A stretch of DNA of 64,000 nt from Leeia oryzae DSM 17879 (GCF_000376945.1 NZ_AQXU01000025.1:1-64000); one strand, 5' to 3'. Positions 33,982 through 44,081 are shown, counted from the stretch's first letter. The notes: generated by a model not told the origin, from the sequence alone. Program-made: numbers and translations.

Positions 33982-34758
33982 TTAATGGATTTCTTTCCAG
34001 TAATCACGTTTCAGCAAGTAGACAAATGGCAACAACAAGATACCCAGGAACAGCAGGACTGCATAGCCCAGTTGTTCACGCAGGTTTTGGTGTGGCTCAC
34101 CCATCCATACCAGGAAGTTCACCAGATCGCCAACTTTCTGATCGTAATCAGCTGTATTGGCTTTGCCGCCAGACAGGCTGGTCAGCGTACCGGCTTTTAC
34201 CAGCTCAAGCTTTTCAAGCACTTGAACACTCTGGCCTTCTGCATTTTTCTCGGTTTTGAACACAGCGTGCTGTTCGCCTTGCAGTTCCCACAGCACATGC
34301 GGCATGCCCACTTTGTCAAACACCACGTTATTCCAGCCTGTTGGACGGGATGGATCGCGGTAGAAGCTGCGCAGGTAGGTATACAGCCAGTCTGCACCAC
34401 GTGCACGTGCAATCACGGACAAATCCGGTGGGGTCGCACCGAAGAAACCTTTGGCTTCTTTCGGGTTCAACGCAACCTTCATCGGGTCAGTCACTTTGTC
34501 TGCGGCGAACAGCATGTTGTCTTTGACTTGCTGGTCGGGAATCCCGATGTCAGCCAGGCCATTGAAACGCATGGCTTGTGCAGAGTGGCATGACAGGCAG
34601 TAGTTCGCAAAGGTTTGCGCACCACGCTGCAGTGACTCCAGGTCGTGTGTATTCACATCGAACTTGTCCAGCGTCGGGCCACCTTCATTTGCCATGGCAA
34701 ACATCGGAACCACACAGGCCAGGGCAAGTATTTTTTTACTGATTGACTTGAATTTCAT
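33982..34758 (-). CDS. petC: Cytochrome c1 of the bc1 complex
   Basis: This is the c-type heme subunit that passes electrons from the Rieske protein to cytochrome c. The 258 residues have a signal peptide (1-23), the heme site CLSCH (C54, C57, H58), and a C-terminal anchor helix (about 228-248) followed by KRDYWKEIH. The axial Met is likely in the central region around PMKVALNPKEAK or downstream. It is the last gene of petABC; the start is 15 nt after the petB stop. Confidence 0.96.
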   Translation of the reverse strand: MKFKSISKKILALACVVPMFAMANEGGPTLDKFDVNTHDLESLQRGAQTFANYCLSCHSAQAMRFNGLADIGIPDQQVKDNMLFAADKVTDPMKVALNPKEAKGFFGATPPDLSVIARARGADWLYTYLRSFYRDPSRPTGWNNVVFDKVGMPHVLWELQGEQHAVFKTEKNAEGQSVQVLEKLELVKAGTLTSLSGGKANTADYDQKVGDLVNFLVWMGEPHQNLREQLGYAVLLFLGILLLPFVYLLKRDYWKEIH

Positions 34759-34773
34759 GACTTGTTCCGTTCC

Positions 34774-36021
34774 TTACATGGTCACGCGGCTAGGCACAGG
34801 CTTCACTTTGTCGATCTTGGTGTAGAACGGCATCAAGTAGAAGAAGGCGAAGTAGATCACGCTATAAATACGGGCCAGTACGGTGCGAGAAGGTGTAGAA
34901 GGCAGAACCCCCAGATACCCCAAGCCACAGAAGGCAACCACAAACAATGCCAGTGCAATCTTGTAAATATTGCCACGGTAGCGGATAGACTTGACCGGGC
35001 TACGATCAAGCCATGGTAACAGTGCAAAAGAAATCACTGCCAGGCCCATCAGGGCAACGCCCGGGAACTGGGAACCGAACAATGGCGGAATGGCACGCAA
35101 GATGGCATAGAATGGTGTGAAGTACCAGACTGGTGCAATGTGCGGCGGTGTCTTCAGCGGATCAGCCGGGAAGAAGTTGTTATCTTCCAGGAAGTAGCCA
35201 CCCCCGGTAGGGAAGAAGAACAAGATCGCAGAGAACACAATCAGGAACACCACAACACCATAAATATCCTTGATGGTGTAGTAAGGGTGGCTGTAGATTG
35301 CATCCAGATACAGACCGGTTTTAGGATCTTTAGGCTGTTTCTTGACTTCTACACCGTCCGGGTTGTTTGAACCCACTTCATGCAGCGCCATCAGGTGAGC
35401 GGCAACCAGGCCAATCAGCACCAGCGGCAATGCAATCACGTGCAGTGCGAAGAAACGGTTCAGGGTAACGTCAGACACAACGTAGTCACCACGAATCCAG
35501 ACAGCCAGATCAGGGCCGATGAATGGCACAGAGCCGAACAGGTTCACAATCACCTGGGCGCCCCAGAATGACATTTGACCCCATGGCAGCAGGTAGCCCA
35601 TGAATGCCTCACCCATCAGGGCCAGGAAGATCATGACACCGAAGATCCAGATCAGTTCGCGTGGTGCCTTGTACGAGCCGTACAGCAAACCGCGGAACAT
35701 GTGCAGGTAGACCACCACGAAGAACATGGAAGCGCCGGTAGAGTGCATGTAGCGGATCAACCAGCCGCCAGGAACGTCACGCATGATGTATTCCACCGCA
35801 TAGAATGCGGTTTGTGCATCAGGCTTGTAGTTCATGGTCAGGAAAATACCGGTCACAATCTGAATGACCAGCACCAGGGCTGCCAGTGAACCAAAGTAGT
35901 ACCAGAAGTTGAAGTTTTTAGGCGCAGCGTATTTGCCCCATTGTTCTTCCCACATCTTTGTCAGCGGGAAACGGGCATTCACCCAGCCTAGCAACTGATC
36001 AGCTTTGCTATTGTTCGACAT
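34774..36021 (-). CDS. petB: Cytochrome b of the bc1 complex
   Basis: This is the diheme quinol-oxidising membrane subunit, 415 residues with eight helices. The heme ligands are H93 and H107 (YMHSTGASMFFVVVYLHMFRG) and H194 and H209 (HVIALPLVL, AAHLMALHEVGSNNP). The Qo-site motif usually written PEWY reads PVWY here (297-300), so the acidic residue is replaced by Val. This is a known natural variant in some proteobacteria. The gene starts 4 nt after the petA stop. Confidence 0.97.
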   Translation of the reverse strand: MSNNSKADQLLGWVNARFPLTKMWEEQWGKYAAPKNFNFWYYFGSLAALVLVIQIVTGIFLTMNYKPDAQTAFYAVEYIMRDVPGGWLIRYMHSTGASMFFVVVYLHMFRGLLYGSYKAPRELIWIFGVMIFLALMGEAFMGYLLPWGQMSFWGAQVIVNLFGSVPFIGPDLAVWIRGDYVVSDVTLNRFFALHVIALPLVLIGLVAAHLMALHEVGSNNPDGVEVKKQPKDPKTGLYLDAIYSHPYYTIKDIYGVVVFLIVFSAILFFFPTGGGYFLEDNNFFPADPLKTPPHIAPVWYFTPFYAILRAIPPLFGSQFPGVALMGLAVISFALLPWLDRSPVKSIRYRGNIYKIALALFVVAFCGLGYLGVLPSTPSRTVLARIYSVIYFAFFYLMPFYTKIDKVKPVPSRVTM

Positions 36022-36025
36022 TTAA

Positions 36026-36616
36026 TTAAGCTCCCTTGCCATCGTCACCAACCAGCAATGTATTACCAGTCAGCTTGTAAGGTGGAATTTCAAGGTTGAT
36101 TGGTGCTGGAGAACCGGCAAACACGCGGCCAGCCAGGTCAAAACGAGAACCATGGCAAGGGCACAGGAAACCGCCCTTCCAGTCAGCACCAAGATCGGCT
36201 GGACCCACTTCTTTGCGAAGTGTTGGCGAACAGCCCAAGTGCGTACAGACGCCCAGCGCCACGAAGATCTCTGGTTTTACAGAGCGTCCTTCGTTTTTGG
36301 CATAATCCGGCTGCTGAGGCTGCTCGGATTTAGGGTCTGTCAGTTTGCTGTCCAGTGTTGGCAAGGCAGCAAGCATTTCTGGTGTTCTGTTCAGAACCCA
36401 TACTGGCTTGCCACGCCATTCAACCACCAGCAACTGGCCCGGTTCGATTTTGCTAATGTCGACTTCCACTGGTGCACCAGCCGCTTTTGCGCGGGCACTA
36501 GGGAACCAACTTGCTACAAATGGGGTCGCAACCCCAGCCACTGCAGCTCCTCCTAACACGCCTGAAGCGGTAAGAAGAAACCGGCGCTTTCCACTATCAA
36601 CTACTTGATTGCTCAT
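36026..36616 (-). CDS. petA: Rieske iron-sulfur subunit of the bc1 complex
   Basis: The Rieske 2Fe-2S protein takes the first electron from quinol. The 196 residues have a Tat-type N-terminus ([14 protein letters not shown]) that stays as a membrane anchor. The cluster boxes are CTHLGC (C124, H126, C129) and CPCHGS (C152, C154, H155), with C129 and C154 forming the usual disulfide. It is the first gene of petABC. Upstream, 104 nt separate it from the CNP1-like gene. Confidence 0.97.
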   Translation of the reverse strand: MSNQVVDSGKRRFLLTASGVLGGAAVAGVATPFVASWFPSARAKAAGAPVEVDISKIEPGQLLVVEWRGKPVWVLNRTPEMLAALPTLDSKLTDPKSEQPQQPDYAKNEGRSVKPEIFVALGVCTHLGCSPTLRKEVGPADLGADWKGGFLCPCHGSRFDLAGRVFAGSPAPINLEIPPYKLTGNTLLVGDDGKGA

Positions 36617-36720
36617 CGCTCGTTTCCCGCCATGATCTAAAACTTTTCTATTCTAACGCAAAGAGGAGGATTCCTTAACCCTCTAGCGACCAAAATTGTG
36701 ACAATTTGCCACAAAGTACA

Positions 36721-37260
36721 TCAATCTCTGCTTACATTTCCTGCAACCGGCACCCCTCTGCGCAGTGCATTGATGGATTGCTCCACCTTGTACACGGCAA
36801 TCCTGCCAGGGCAAAAGTAGTCATCGTACAGAACGTTAAGCTGTCTGTTGACGGCCCATTTCTTGAAAAACACCCATTGACTGTTATGGGGTTCACGCCA
36901 TGTTTTGCTTCTGTCATCGCCAATGGCGTAAAGCTTTTGCTCGCGGGTCGCGCATCGCATGCCTTCGCGCGTCACGTTTACGGCGCCGTTTTCGCTGACA
37001 ACACGCATGGTGTAGTGCACGACACCGTCTTTGGTGATTTCAAGACTCTTGGCATCAATGTAGAAGGTATTGGTCGTGGCAGACGTGACAGTAAACTTCA
37101 GCCATTCCGGATTCTCCGGATATGGCGGAAGCTGTGTCTTCACCTCTTCCCAGGGCATGTCATCCGGCTCTTCCAGCACGGTTTCTTCTGCATGGGCAAT
37201 ATGCGACAGCATCAAACCAGATACAAACCACATAAAGAGTTTGAACATAGCATGTTTCAT
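36721..37260 (-). CDS. CNP1-like family periplasmic protein
   Basis: This 179-residue protein has a signal peptide (about 1-24, ending SHIAHA). It resembles the CNP1-like family found mainly in betaproteobacteria: PWEEVKTQLPPYPENPEWLKF, FYIDAKSLEITKDGVVHYTMRV and TREGMRCATREQKLYAIG are the recognisable blocks. Two Cys remain in the mature protein. Function is unknown. It starts 20 nt after the ychF stop and may be cotranscribed with ychF. Confidence 0.8.
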   Translation of the reverse strand: MKHAMFKLFMWFVSGLMLSHIAHAEETVLEEPDDMPWEEVKTQLPPYPENPEWLKFTVTSATTNTFYIDAKSLEITKDGVVHYTMRVVSENGAVNVTREGMRCATREQKLYAIGDDRSKTWREPHNSQWVFFKKWAVNRQLNVLYDDYFCPGRIAVYKVEQSINALRRGVPVAGNVSRD

Positions 37261-37280
37261 GGCGGTTTTTCTATGATCGC

Positions 37281-38372
37281 TTAAACGTTAAACAGGAAGT
37301 TGAGTACATCGCCATCTTTCACGATGTATTCTTTGCCTTCGGCGCGCATCTTGCCGGCTTCTTTCGCGCCCTGCTCGCCCTTGTAGGTGATGAAGTCATC
37401 AAAGGCAATGGTCTGGGCACGGATGAAGCCGCGCTCGAAATCGGTGTGAATCACGCCGGCGGCCTGAGGAGCCGTATCCCCTTTGTGAATGGTCCAGGCA
37501 CGAACCTCTTTCACACCGGCGGTAAAGTAGGTTTGCAGCCCCAGCAGCTCATAAGCCGCGCGAATCAGACGGTTCAGGCCGGGCTCTTCCAGGCCCAGCT
37601 CTGCCAGGAACTCGGCCTTGTCGGCGTCCTCGAGTTCGGCAATGTCAGATTCGATGGCAGCACAGACGGCAACCACAGGCGCACCTTCTGATTTTGCCAG
37701 TTCCGTTACGCGATCCAGCAGCGGGTTATTTTTGAAACCGTCTTCTGCGACGTTGGCAACATACATGGCCGGTTTGATAGTCAGCAGGCACAATGGCTTG
37801 ATCAGTGCTTTATCTTCTTCTGACAAGCCTGCTGAACGGGCAGGCTTGCCTTCATTCAGATGCGGTAGCAGTTTTTCCAGGATGGCGACCAGTTTCTGTG
37901 CGTCTTTATCACCGGACTTGGCTTTTTTCGAATCACGGTGGATGGTACGCTCGACCGCGGTCAGGTCGGCTAGCGCCAGCTCGGTCAGAATCACTTCGAT
38001 ATCAGAGATCGGGTCTACCTTGCCAGCGACGTGAACGATGTTGTCATCTTCAAAACAACGCACCACGTTAACGATGGCATCCGTTTCACGGATGTTGGCC
38101 AGAAACTGGTTGCCCAGCCCTTCCCCCTTGCTGGCACCAGCCACCAGACCGGCGATATCCACGAACTCCACAATGGCGGGGACGACACGCTGCGGATTGA
38201 TGATGGCTGACAGTTGATCAAGCCTTGGGTCCGGCACCTCGACCACACCTACGTTAGGTTCGATGGTACAGAAAGGATAGTTTGCAGCCTCGATACCCGC
38301 CTTGGTTAACGCATTAAACAGGGTGGATTTTCCGACGTTAGGCAAACCGACGATACCGCACTTTAGACTCAT
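37281..38372 (-). CDS. ychF: Ribosome-binding ATPase YchF (Obg family)
   Basis: YchF is a P-loop NTPase of the Obg family that prefers ATP and binds ribosomes; it modulates translation and oxidative-stress responses. The 363 residues have the P-loop GLPNVGKS (9-16), the switch region [19 protein letters not shown], a helical insertion and the C-terminal TGS domain ([15 protein letters not shown] onward). The Gln-for-hydrophobic substitution typical of HAS-GTPases is consistent with the family. It is followed closely by the CNP1-like gene. Confidence 0.96.
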   Translation of the reverse strand: MSLKCGIVGLPNVGKSTLFNALTKAGIEAANYPFCTIEPNVGVVEVPDPRLDQLSAIINPQRVVPAIVEFVDIAGLVAGASKGEGLGNQFLANIRETDAIVNVVRCFEDDNIVHVAGKVDPISDIEVILTELALADLTAVERTIHRDSKKAKSGDKDAQKLVAILEKLLPHLNEGKPARSAGLSEEDKALIKPLCLLTIKPAMYVANVAEDGFKNNPLLDRVTELAKSEGAPVVAVCAAIESDIAELEDADKAEFLAELGLEEPGLNRLIRAAYELLGLQTYFTAGVKEVRAWTIHKGDTAPQAAGVIHTDFERGFIRAQTIAFDDFITYKGEQGAKEAGKMRAEGKEYIVKDGDVLNFLFNV

Positions 38373-38489
38373 GTTTGAAGACCTATTTATCTGAATTTTT
38401 TACATTTATTGCTATAAAAGCACCTGTTTCCATTCTGGCAACAGGGAGAATGCCGAGATTGTACACTGCCAAACGCAGTATGGGCAGGC

Positions 38490-38519
38490 AAAAAAAGATG
38501 GCGAGCCACAGGCTCGCCA
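38490..38519 (-). terminator. Terminator after the polyamine-type ABC operon
   Basis: The stem TGGCGAGCC/GGCTCGCCA with an ACA loop is followed on the minus strand by a T7-rich tract. It lies about 60 nt after the last permease gene. Confidence 0.85.
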
Positions 38520-38577
38520 AGTTCTAGTACAAAGGATATCAAATTTTCTGCGACTGGCATTGCCAGTTCTCTGCTTC

Positions 38578-39402
38578 TTACTCTGCTGTTGTACGCAGTT
38601 TTTCGCTACGGCCGCGCAGCCATTCCAGCGTCAGCAGCATCACCACCGAGAAAGCGATCAGGATGGTTGCAACGGCAGCAATCGTCGGGCTGATGTTTTC
38701 ACGGATACCACCAAACATTTGCCGTGGCAGTGTCGCCTGTTGCGGACCCGCCAGGAACAGGGTCACCACCACTTCATCAAATGAAGTCGCGAACGCAAAC
38801 AGGGCACCGGAAATCACGCCAGGGGCGATCAATGGCAACGTAACTTTAAAGAACGTGGTCAGCGGGTCGGCACCCAGGCTGGCCGCTGCACGGGTCAGGT
38901 TGCGGTTGAAGCTCTGCAGCGTGGCCGTCACGGTAATGATCACGAACGGAACGCCCAGTGCGGCGTGCACCAGAATCAGTGACAGGTAGCTGTTGGACAT
39001 GCCCAGCGGTGCAAAGAACAGGTATGTCGCCACACCGACAATCACCACCGGCACCACCATTGGGGAGATCAGGGTACTCATCAGCAGTGACTTGAAGCGG
39101 AACTCGGCACGGGTCAGGCCAACAGCTGCCATGGTGCCCAGTGTCATCGCGACCAGTGTAGCCGCAGGCGCCACGATCATGCTGTTCTTCAGCGAGCGCA
39201 TCCATTCGGCCGAGGTGAAGAAGTCCTGATACCAGCGCAGGGAGAAACCTTGCAGCGGATAGACCAGGAACGAGCCGCCGTTAAATGATAGCGGCACGAT
39301 CACCAGAATTGGCAGAATCAGAAACAGAACCACCAGGGTACACAGGATACGGAAAGCCCAGTACCAGATACGTTCAACGGGTGTCGCGTATGGTTGCAAC
39401 AT
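38578..39402 (-). CDS. Polyamine-type ABC permease (PotC/PotI-like)
   Basis: This 274-residue inner-membrane permease with six helices is of the PotC/PotI type. The EAA loop reads AAASLGADPLTTFFKVTLPLIAPG in the cytoplasmic loop before the last helices. I place the start at the ATG at 39400-39402 because GGGAGG lies 6 nt upstream; the longer frame from 39441 would overlap the previous gene. It pairs with the larger permease just upstream, with a gap of 13 nt. The substrate group (spermidine, putrescine or related) follows from similarity only. Confidence 0.92.
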   Translation of the reverse strand: MLQPYATPVERIWYWAFRILCTLVVLFLILPILVIVPLSFNGGSFLVYPLQGFSLRWYQDFFTSAEWMRSLKNSMIVAPAATLVAMTLGTMAAVGLTRAEFRFKSLLMSTLISPMVVPVVIVGVATYLFFAPLGMSNSYLSLILVHAALGVPFVIITVTATLQSFNRNLTRAAASLGADPLTTFFKVTLPLIAPGVISGALFAFATSFDEVVVTLFLAGPQQATLPRQMFGGIRENISPTIAAVATILIAFSVVMLLTLEWLRGRSEKLRTTAE

Positions 39403-39415
39403 GAGAGCCTCCCTA

Positions 39416-40675
39416 TTAACCCAGACGCAGGCGGTTTGCACCTACCAGCCAGCTATAAACGATGTACAGAATCAGTGTGGCGCCAAACAGCAGGCCGCCC
39501 AGTGCCGTTGCCATACCCCAGTTGATGGTGGTGTTGGTGTAGAAGGCAACAAAGTAGCTGACCATCTGATCATTCGGGCTACCCAGCAAGGCAGGCGTAA
39601 TGTAGTAACCAATGGACATGATGAACACCAGCAAACCACCTGCAGCCACGCCGGCCACGGTTTGCGGGAAGTACACTTGCCAGAAGGCGGCAAACGGATG
39701 GCTACCCAGCGAAATGGCGGCACGCAGGTAACTTGGGGAAATCCCTTTCATCACGCTGTAGATCGGCAAAATCATGAATGGCATCAGGATGTGCACCATG
39801 GAGATATACACACCGGTACGGTTAAACACCAGTTGCAGCGGCTGATCAATGATGCCCAGATGGATCAGGGTGCTATTGATGATACCGCCGGATTGCAGCA
39901 AGACGATCCAGGCAGCAACACGCACCAGTACCGAGGTCCAGAATGGCAGCAGCACGCAGATCATCAGCAGGTTGGACTTGCGGGTTGGCAAGGTCGCCAG
40001 CAGATATGCTACCGGATACGAGAACACCAGACACAGGATGGTCACGACAAAGCTCATCCACAGGGTACGTGCAAACACGTCCAGGTAAATGGCTTGTTCA
40101 GGTTCGGCCGCGACAATCTGACCTTGTTCGTCAATACGGTGGTCCAGTGAGGCCAGCAGATAATACGGGGTATAGGCAGAGGCGTTACGGCGAATCACCT
40201 GCCAGTAGGTCGGATCGCCCCAGCGCTCGTCCAACTCTGTCATGGCCGCTTTCACGGATGCCGGCTTCGGATCGAAAGGCAAGGCACGCGCGGTCTTGTT
40301 GATCAGGCTGCGGTAGCCTGGCAGTTCGGTGTTCAGGCGCTTGCCCAGGTCGCCCATGGTCTGGTTGTCATAGGCTACTTGCAGGTCGGCAATCAGCGAC
40401 TGGTAGACGTCTTCGGCAGGCAGGCCTTTACCGTCCCAGTGCGAAATCGCAGCAGAGGTTTTTGGCAGGGTATCGTGCACTTCGGGGTTATCCACGCTCT
40501 TTTTGAGCATGGCCACCAGTGGCACGATAAATACCAGAATCAGAAAGATGGCCAATGGTGCAATCAGCGCCAGTGACTTGATCCGGTTCATCCGTTCTGC
40601 ACGGTGTAACTGGGTCTTGAGGGGTACACCGTCAACGGTGAGAATGGGCGCCTGAGGCGCAGCACTCGTGGTCAT
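39416..40675 (-). CDS. Polyamine-type ABC permease (PotB/PotH-like) with large loop
   Basis: This 419-residue permease is much longer than E. coli PotB (about 275). After the first helix (about 30-52) a periplasmic insertion of roughly 140 residues (about 55-195) is seen, before the five remaining MetI-type helices. The EAA loop is LRAAISLGSHPFAAFWQVYFP. The insertion is hydrophilic and helical with no known motif. Such extended PotB/PotH-like permeases occur in proteobacterial opine/polyamine-type importers. It lies 27 nt after the second binding-protein gene. Confidence 0.92.
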   Translation of the reverse strand: MTTSAAPQAPILTVDGVPLKTQLHRAERMNRIKSLALIAPLAIFLILVFIVPLVAMLKKSVDNPEVHDTLPKTSAAISHWDGKGLPAEDVYQSLIADLQVAYDNQTMGDLGKRLNTELPGYRSLINKTARALPFDPKPASVKAAMTELDERWGDPTYWQVIRRNASAYTPYYLLASLDHRIDEQGQIVAAEPEQAIYLDVFARTLWMSFVVTILCLVFSYPVAYLLATLPTRKSNLLMICVLLPFWTSVLVRVAAWIVLLQSGGIINSTLIHLGIIDQPLQLVFNRTGVYISMVHILMPFMILPIYSVMKGISPSYLRAAISLGSHPFAAFWQVYFPQTVAGVAAGGLLVFIMSIGYYITPALLGSPNDQMVSYFVAFYTNTTINWGMATALGGLLFGATLILYIVYSWLVGANRLRLG

Positions 40676-40702
40676 TTCTTTTTCTCCAGTGCGTTTTGTC
40701 TG

Positions 40703-41740
40703 TTACTTACCAGCCAACCAGCTGCTAAAACGCTTTTCCAGCTTGTCACCATATAAAGCCCAGAACACGACATCCAGCGGAATGCCCTGGACCATGTTTT
40801 CAGGCGAGGTGGGTAAATCACCCTGAATCTTCTTGTTTACCAGACTGACGGCATCGTACTGTGTCGGGCCGTAAGTCATCATTTCTGCAAAAGCAGCCTG
40901 GCGCCCGGGTTTCAAGGAGGCCTCGATAAACTTGAGTGCGGCATCCTTGTTGGGAGAACCCTTGATGATCGCCCAGCTGTCAAAATCATAAATCGAATCA
41001 CGCCAGACCGTTTTTAGCGGACTACCCTTGCGTCGGGCCAGCGAAACTCTGCCGTTATAGGCGGTACTTGCAACGACCTGACCGCTTTGCAACCATTGCT
41101 GCGGCTGGTCACCAGCTTCCCACCACTGGATATAGGGGCGGAGCTGCTGCAATTTTTTAAACGCACGATTCTGGCCTTCCGGTGTTGGTAGCAGACGATA
41201 AACGTCTGTCGGTTTTACACCATCTGCCATCAGCGCAAATTCAAGATTGTATTTGGCACCTTTGCGCAAGCCCCGTTTACCTGGAAACTTGCTGACATCC
41301 CAAAACTCTGACCAGGATGACGGTTGAACGCCCTGGTTCTTGACAGCCATCACCGTAGACCAGACAAAAATGCCTGCACCACAATGACTTACTGCACCAG
41401 GCACAAAACTGGATGCATTACCCAGCCTTGACCAGCTCAACTTTTCATACAACCCTTCTTCACAGCCGCGCAGCAACTCGGGAGATTCGACTTCCACGAT
41501 ATCCCAGGCCGGTACATGGGTGTCTTTGGCCTGCTTTACCTGTGCGATATCGCCGTTGTAATCGGCAGGAATCACCTGCGTACCTGATGCAGACTGAAAA
41601 GGCGTATAAAAAGCTTTTGCCTGTGCTTCTTGGTTGGCTCCCCCGAACGAGACGATGGTCAATGAACCTGCACTTGCCAGCTGCAACCCTGAAAATACCA
41701 GTGCTGCCGTCAATGCCTGCCGAGTTAACCTTGACCTCAT
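40703..41740 (-). CDS. Polyamine-type substrate-binding protein, paralogue 2
   Basis: This 345-residue periplasmic binding protein of the PotD/PotF superfamily has a signal peptide of about 24 residues. The mature part has LTIVSFGGANQEAQ, VEVESPELLRGC, the shared blocks KFPGKRGLRKGAKY, IQWWEAG and KGSPNKD, and a Cys pair (RGC and SHCGAG) probably forming a disulfide. It is a clear paralogue of the preceding gene product, equal in length but diverged in the cleft region. The gap to the upstream copy (70 nt) has a terminator-like hairpin, so it may be expressed less. Confidence 0.9.
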   Translation of the reverse strand: MRSRLTRQALTAALVFSGLQLASAGSLTIVSFGGANQEAQAKAFYTPFQSASGTQVIPADYNGDIAQVKQAKDTHVPAWDIVEVESPELLRGCEEGLYEKLSWSRLGNASSFVPGAVSHCGAGIFVWSTVMAVKNQGVQPSSWSEFWDVSKFPGKRGLRKGAKYNLEFALMADGVKPTDVYRLLPTPEGQNRAFKKLQQLRPYIQWWEAGDQPQQWLQSGQVVASTAYNGRVSLARRKGSPLKTVWRDSIYDFDSWAIIKGSPNKDAALKFIEASLKPGRQAAFAEMMTYGPTQYDAVSLVNKKIQGDLPTSPENMVQGIPLDVVFWALYGDKLEKRFSSWLAGK

Positions 41741-41764
41741 CCGAGGGGTCCTTTTTACAAAAGA

Positions 41765-41784
41765 CCGCCCTCACATGAGGGCGG
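41765..41784 (-). terminator. Hairpin between the two binding-protein genes
   Basis: CCGCCCTCA/TGAGGGCGG with a 2-nt apparent loop is followed on the minus strand by TCTTTTG. It could attenuate transcription after the first binding-protein gene or protect its mRNA. Confidence 0.6.
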
Positions 41785-41810
41785 GATTGCACACGCAATC
41801 AGAGGGGAAC

Positions 41811-42848
41811 TTATTTAGAAGCCCATGCGTTGAAGCGCTGTTCCAGAGACTCACCGAAGTCAGCCCAGAATACAGTGTCAACACCGACAGCACCCTTGAT
41901 GTTCTTAGGTGATGTTGGCAGGTCAGCAGCAACGGCTGGTGCCAGCAGTGCAACGGCTTTCTTGTTAGAAGGACCGTAAGAGATGTTCTCTGAGTACACT
42001 TTCTGGTTAGCTGGCTGGCTAGCAAAACCGATGAACTTCATGGCTTCGTCTTTGTTTGGGCTACCCTTTGGAATGGCCCAGTAGTCGAAGTCGTACAAGC
42101 TACCGTTCCAGACCACTTTCAGGTTTTTACCTTCTTTGGCAGCGGCAGAGATACGGCCGTTGTAGGCAGAGCTCATCACAACGTCGCCAGAAGCCAGGAA
42201 TTGTGGTGGCTGAGCACCGGCTTCCCACCACTGGATGTTAGCTTTCAGCTGGTCCAGTTTCTTGAATGCACGGTCAACGCCTTTTGGTGTAGCCAGTACT
42301 TTGTAAACGTCTTTTGCAGCAACACCGTCAGCCATCAAAGCGATTTCCAGGGTGTACTTGGCGCCTTTACGCAGACCACGTTTGCCTGGGAATTTTTTGG
42401 TGTCCCAGAAATCAGCCCAAGATGTTGGTGCTGTTTTCAGTTTGTCTGCGTTGTAGGCCAGTGCGGTAGACCATACAAACACGCCAACGCCACATTGCTG
42501 AACGGCACCTGGCACGAAGTCGGCTTTGTTACCGATCTTGCTGTAATCCAGCTTTTCGAACATGCCTTCGTCACAGCCGCGAGCCAGTTCTGGAGATTCA
42601 ACTTCTACAACGTCCCAAGACACGCTCTTGGTGTCTACCATGGCCTTGATTTTGGCCATTTCACCGTTGTACTCGGATGCAATCACGTTGATGCCCTGAG
42701 CCTTGATCGGGGTGTAGTAGGCTTTTTCCTGAGCAGCTTTGTTAGCGCCACCGAAAGAGATCACGGTGATGTCTTTGGCAGATGCAGACAGTGCCATGAA
42801 AGCAACACCAGCAGCCAACACGATTGGTTTAATACGTACGTTACTCAT
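41811..42848 (-). CDS. Polyamine-type substrate-binding protein, paralogue 1
   Basis: This 345-residue periplasmic binding protein has a signal peptide (about 1-24, ending LSASA). The mature part begins KDITVISFGGANKAAQEKAYY and shares the blocks listed for paralogue 2, including the Cys pair (ARGC, QQCGVG). Codon choice is biased toward GGT, GCT and AAA, suggesting strong expression. A good SD GGAGCGAG precedes the ATG. It is the second gene of the operon, after the ATPase gene and before its paralogue. Confidence 0.92.
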   Translation of the reverse strand: MSNVRIKPIVLAAGVAFMALSASAKDITVISFGGANKAAQEKAYYTPIKAQGINVIASEYNGEMAKIKAMVDTKSVSWDVVEVESPELARGCDEGMFEKLDYSKIGNKADFVPGAVQQCGVGVFVWSTALAYNADKLKTAPTSWADFWDTKKFPGKRGLRKGAKYTLEIALMADGVAAKDVYKVLATPKGVDRAFKKLDQLKANIQWWEAGAQPPQFLASGDVVMSSAYNGRISAAAKEGKNLKVVWNGSLYDFDYWAIPKGSPNKDEAMKFIGFASQPANQKVYSENISYGPSNKKAVALLAPAVAADLPTSPKNIKGAVGVDTVFWADFGESLEQRFNAWASK

Positions 42849-42983
42849 TTAACTCGCTCCTCACACAAAAATTGGTTTGCGTTACAGCATCAAATTTAAA
42901 TAAATCGACAACTCAAAACTCTGTGACCAGGTGGCAGTATGAAAGCTGCTACCCCGCCGCGTCTGGCAGTCCCCAGACAAGGA

Positions 42984-44081
42984 TTACAGCGGGTCGAGCG
43001 CCCGGGCATGATCCATCGCCCAGCCAATCGGCACCACATCACCCACTTTTAGCTTATCGTCCAGACGGGCGATCGGCATTTTCACGACGAAGTCTGTCTC
43101 GCCACAAACTTCCATCCGGATGCGCACATGGTCACCCAGATATACAAACTCACACACACGACCACTAAAGCGGTTGGTACAAGACTCGCTGTCATTGTTC
43201 AGCAAGATGCGCTCAGGCCGGATAGAGATAGACACCGGCTGGCCGATTTCGCCCACGTTCACCTGTTTGGCTTCGATCACTTCGCCGTGCTGCAGGCGTA
43301 CCTGGCAGCTGTTGCCGTTGGCACTTTGCAGTACACCATTCATGCGGTTGTTTTCACCGATGAAGTTGGCCACGAAAGAACTGGTCGGTTCTTCATACAA
43401 GGCACGCGGTGCGTCGATCTGCTGAATGTCACCGTTGTTAAATACAGCCACACGGTCACTCATGGTCAATGCTTCGCTCTGGTCATGGGTCACGTACACC
43501 ACGGTAACGCCCAGGCGCTCGTGAATGTGCTTGATTTCCATCTGCATGTGTTCACGCAGTTGTTTGTCCAGCGCGCCCAGCGGCTCATCCATCAGCACCA
43601 GTTGCGGTTCAAACACCAGTGCACGGGCCAGTGCCACACGTTGCTGCTGGCCGCCAGACATCTGGCCTGGGTAACGGTGTGCAAACTTGTCCAGCTGCAC
43701 CATGCCCAGCACTTTCTTCACCTTCTCGTCCACCACGCTGGCGCTCAGTTTGCGCACTTTCAGCGGGAAGGCCAGGTTCTCTGCCACAGTCAGATGCGGG
43801 AACAGGGCGTAGTTCTGAAACACCATGCCGATGTTGCGCTTGTGCGGTGGCACATTATTCAATGTGCGTTCGCCCAGGCGGATTTCGCCGGCAGTCGGGG
43901 TTTCAAAACCGGCCAGCATCATCAGGCTGGTGGTTTTGCCGGAACCAGATGGTCCGAGCAGTGTCAAAAATTCTCCGCGCTGAATATCCAGATTCAAGTT
44001 TTTGACGATGAGACTTTCACCGTCGTAACTTTTCTGTACGTTGCGGAAGCTGACTAGGATGTCTTTTGATGTGTCGGACAT
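42984..44081 (-). CDS. Polyamine-type ABC ATPase (PotA/PotG-like)
   Basis: This is the cytoplasmic ATPase of the importer, 365 residues. It has Walker A GPSGSGKT (43-50), signature MSGGQQQR (141-148), Walker [13 protein letters not shown] (161-172), H-loop H199 and a C-terminal TOBE domain (about 280-362) with ISIRPERI. It is the first gene of the five-gene operon: ATPase, binding protein 1, binding protein 2, permease B, permease C. The upstream 400 nt are gene-free and rich in inverted repeats. Confidence 0.95.
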   Translation of the reverse strand: MSDTSKDILVSFRNVQKSYDGESLIVKNLNLDIQRGEFLTLLGPSGSGKTTSLMMLAGFETPTAGEIRLGERTLNNVPPHKRNIGMVFQNYALFPHLTVAENLAFPLKVRKLSASVVDEKVKKVLGMVQLDKFAHRYPGQMSGGQQQRVALARALVFEPQLVLMDEPLGALDKQLREHMQMEIKHIHERLGVTVVYVTHDQSEALTMSDRVAVFNNGDIQQIDAPRALYEEPTSSFVANFIGENNRMNGVLQSANGNSCQVRLQHGEVIEAKQVNVGEIGQPVSISIRPERILLNNDSESCTNRFSGRVCEFVYLGDHVRIRMEVCGETDFVVKMPIARLDDKLKVGDVVPIGWAMDHARALDPL

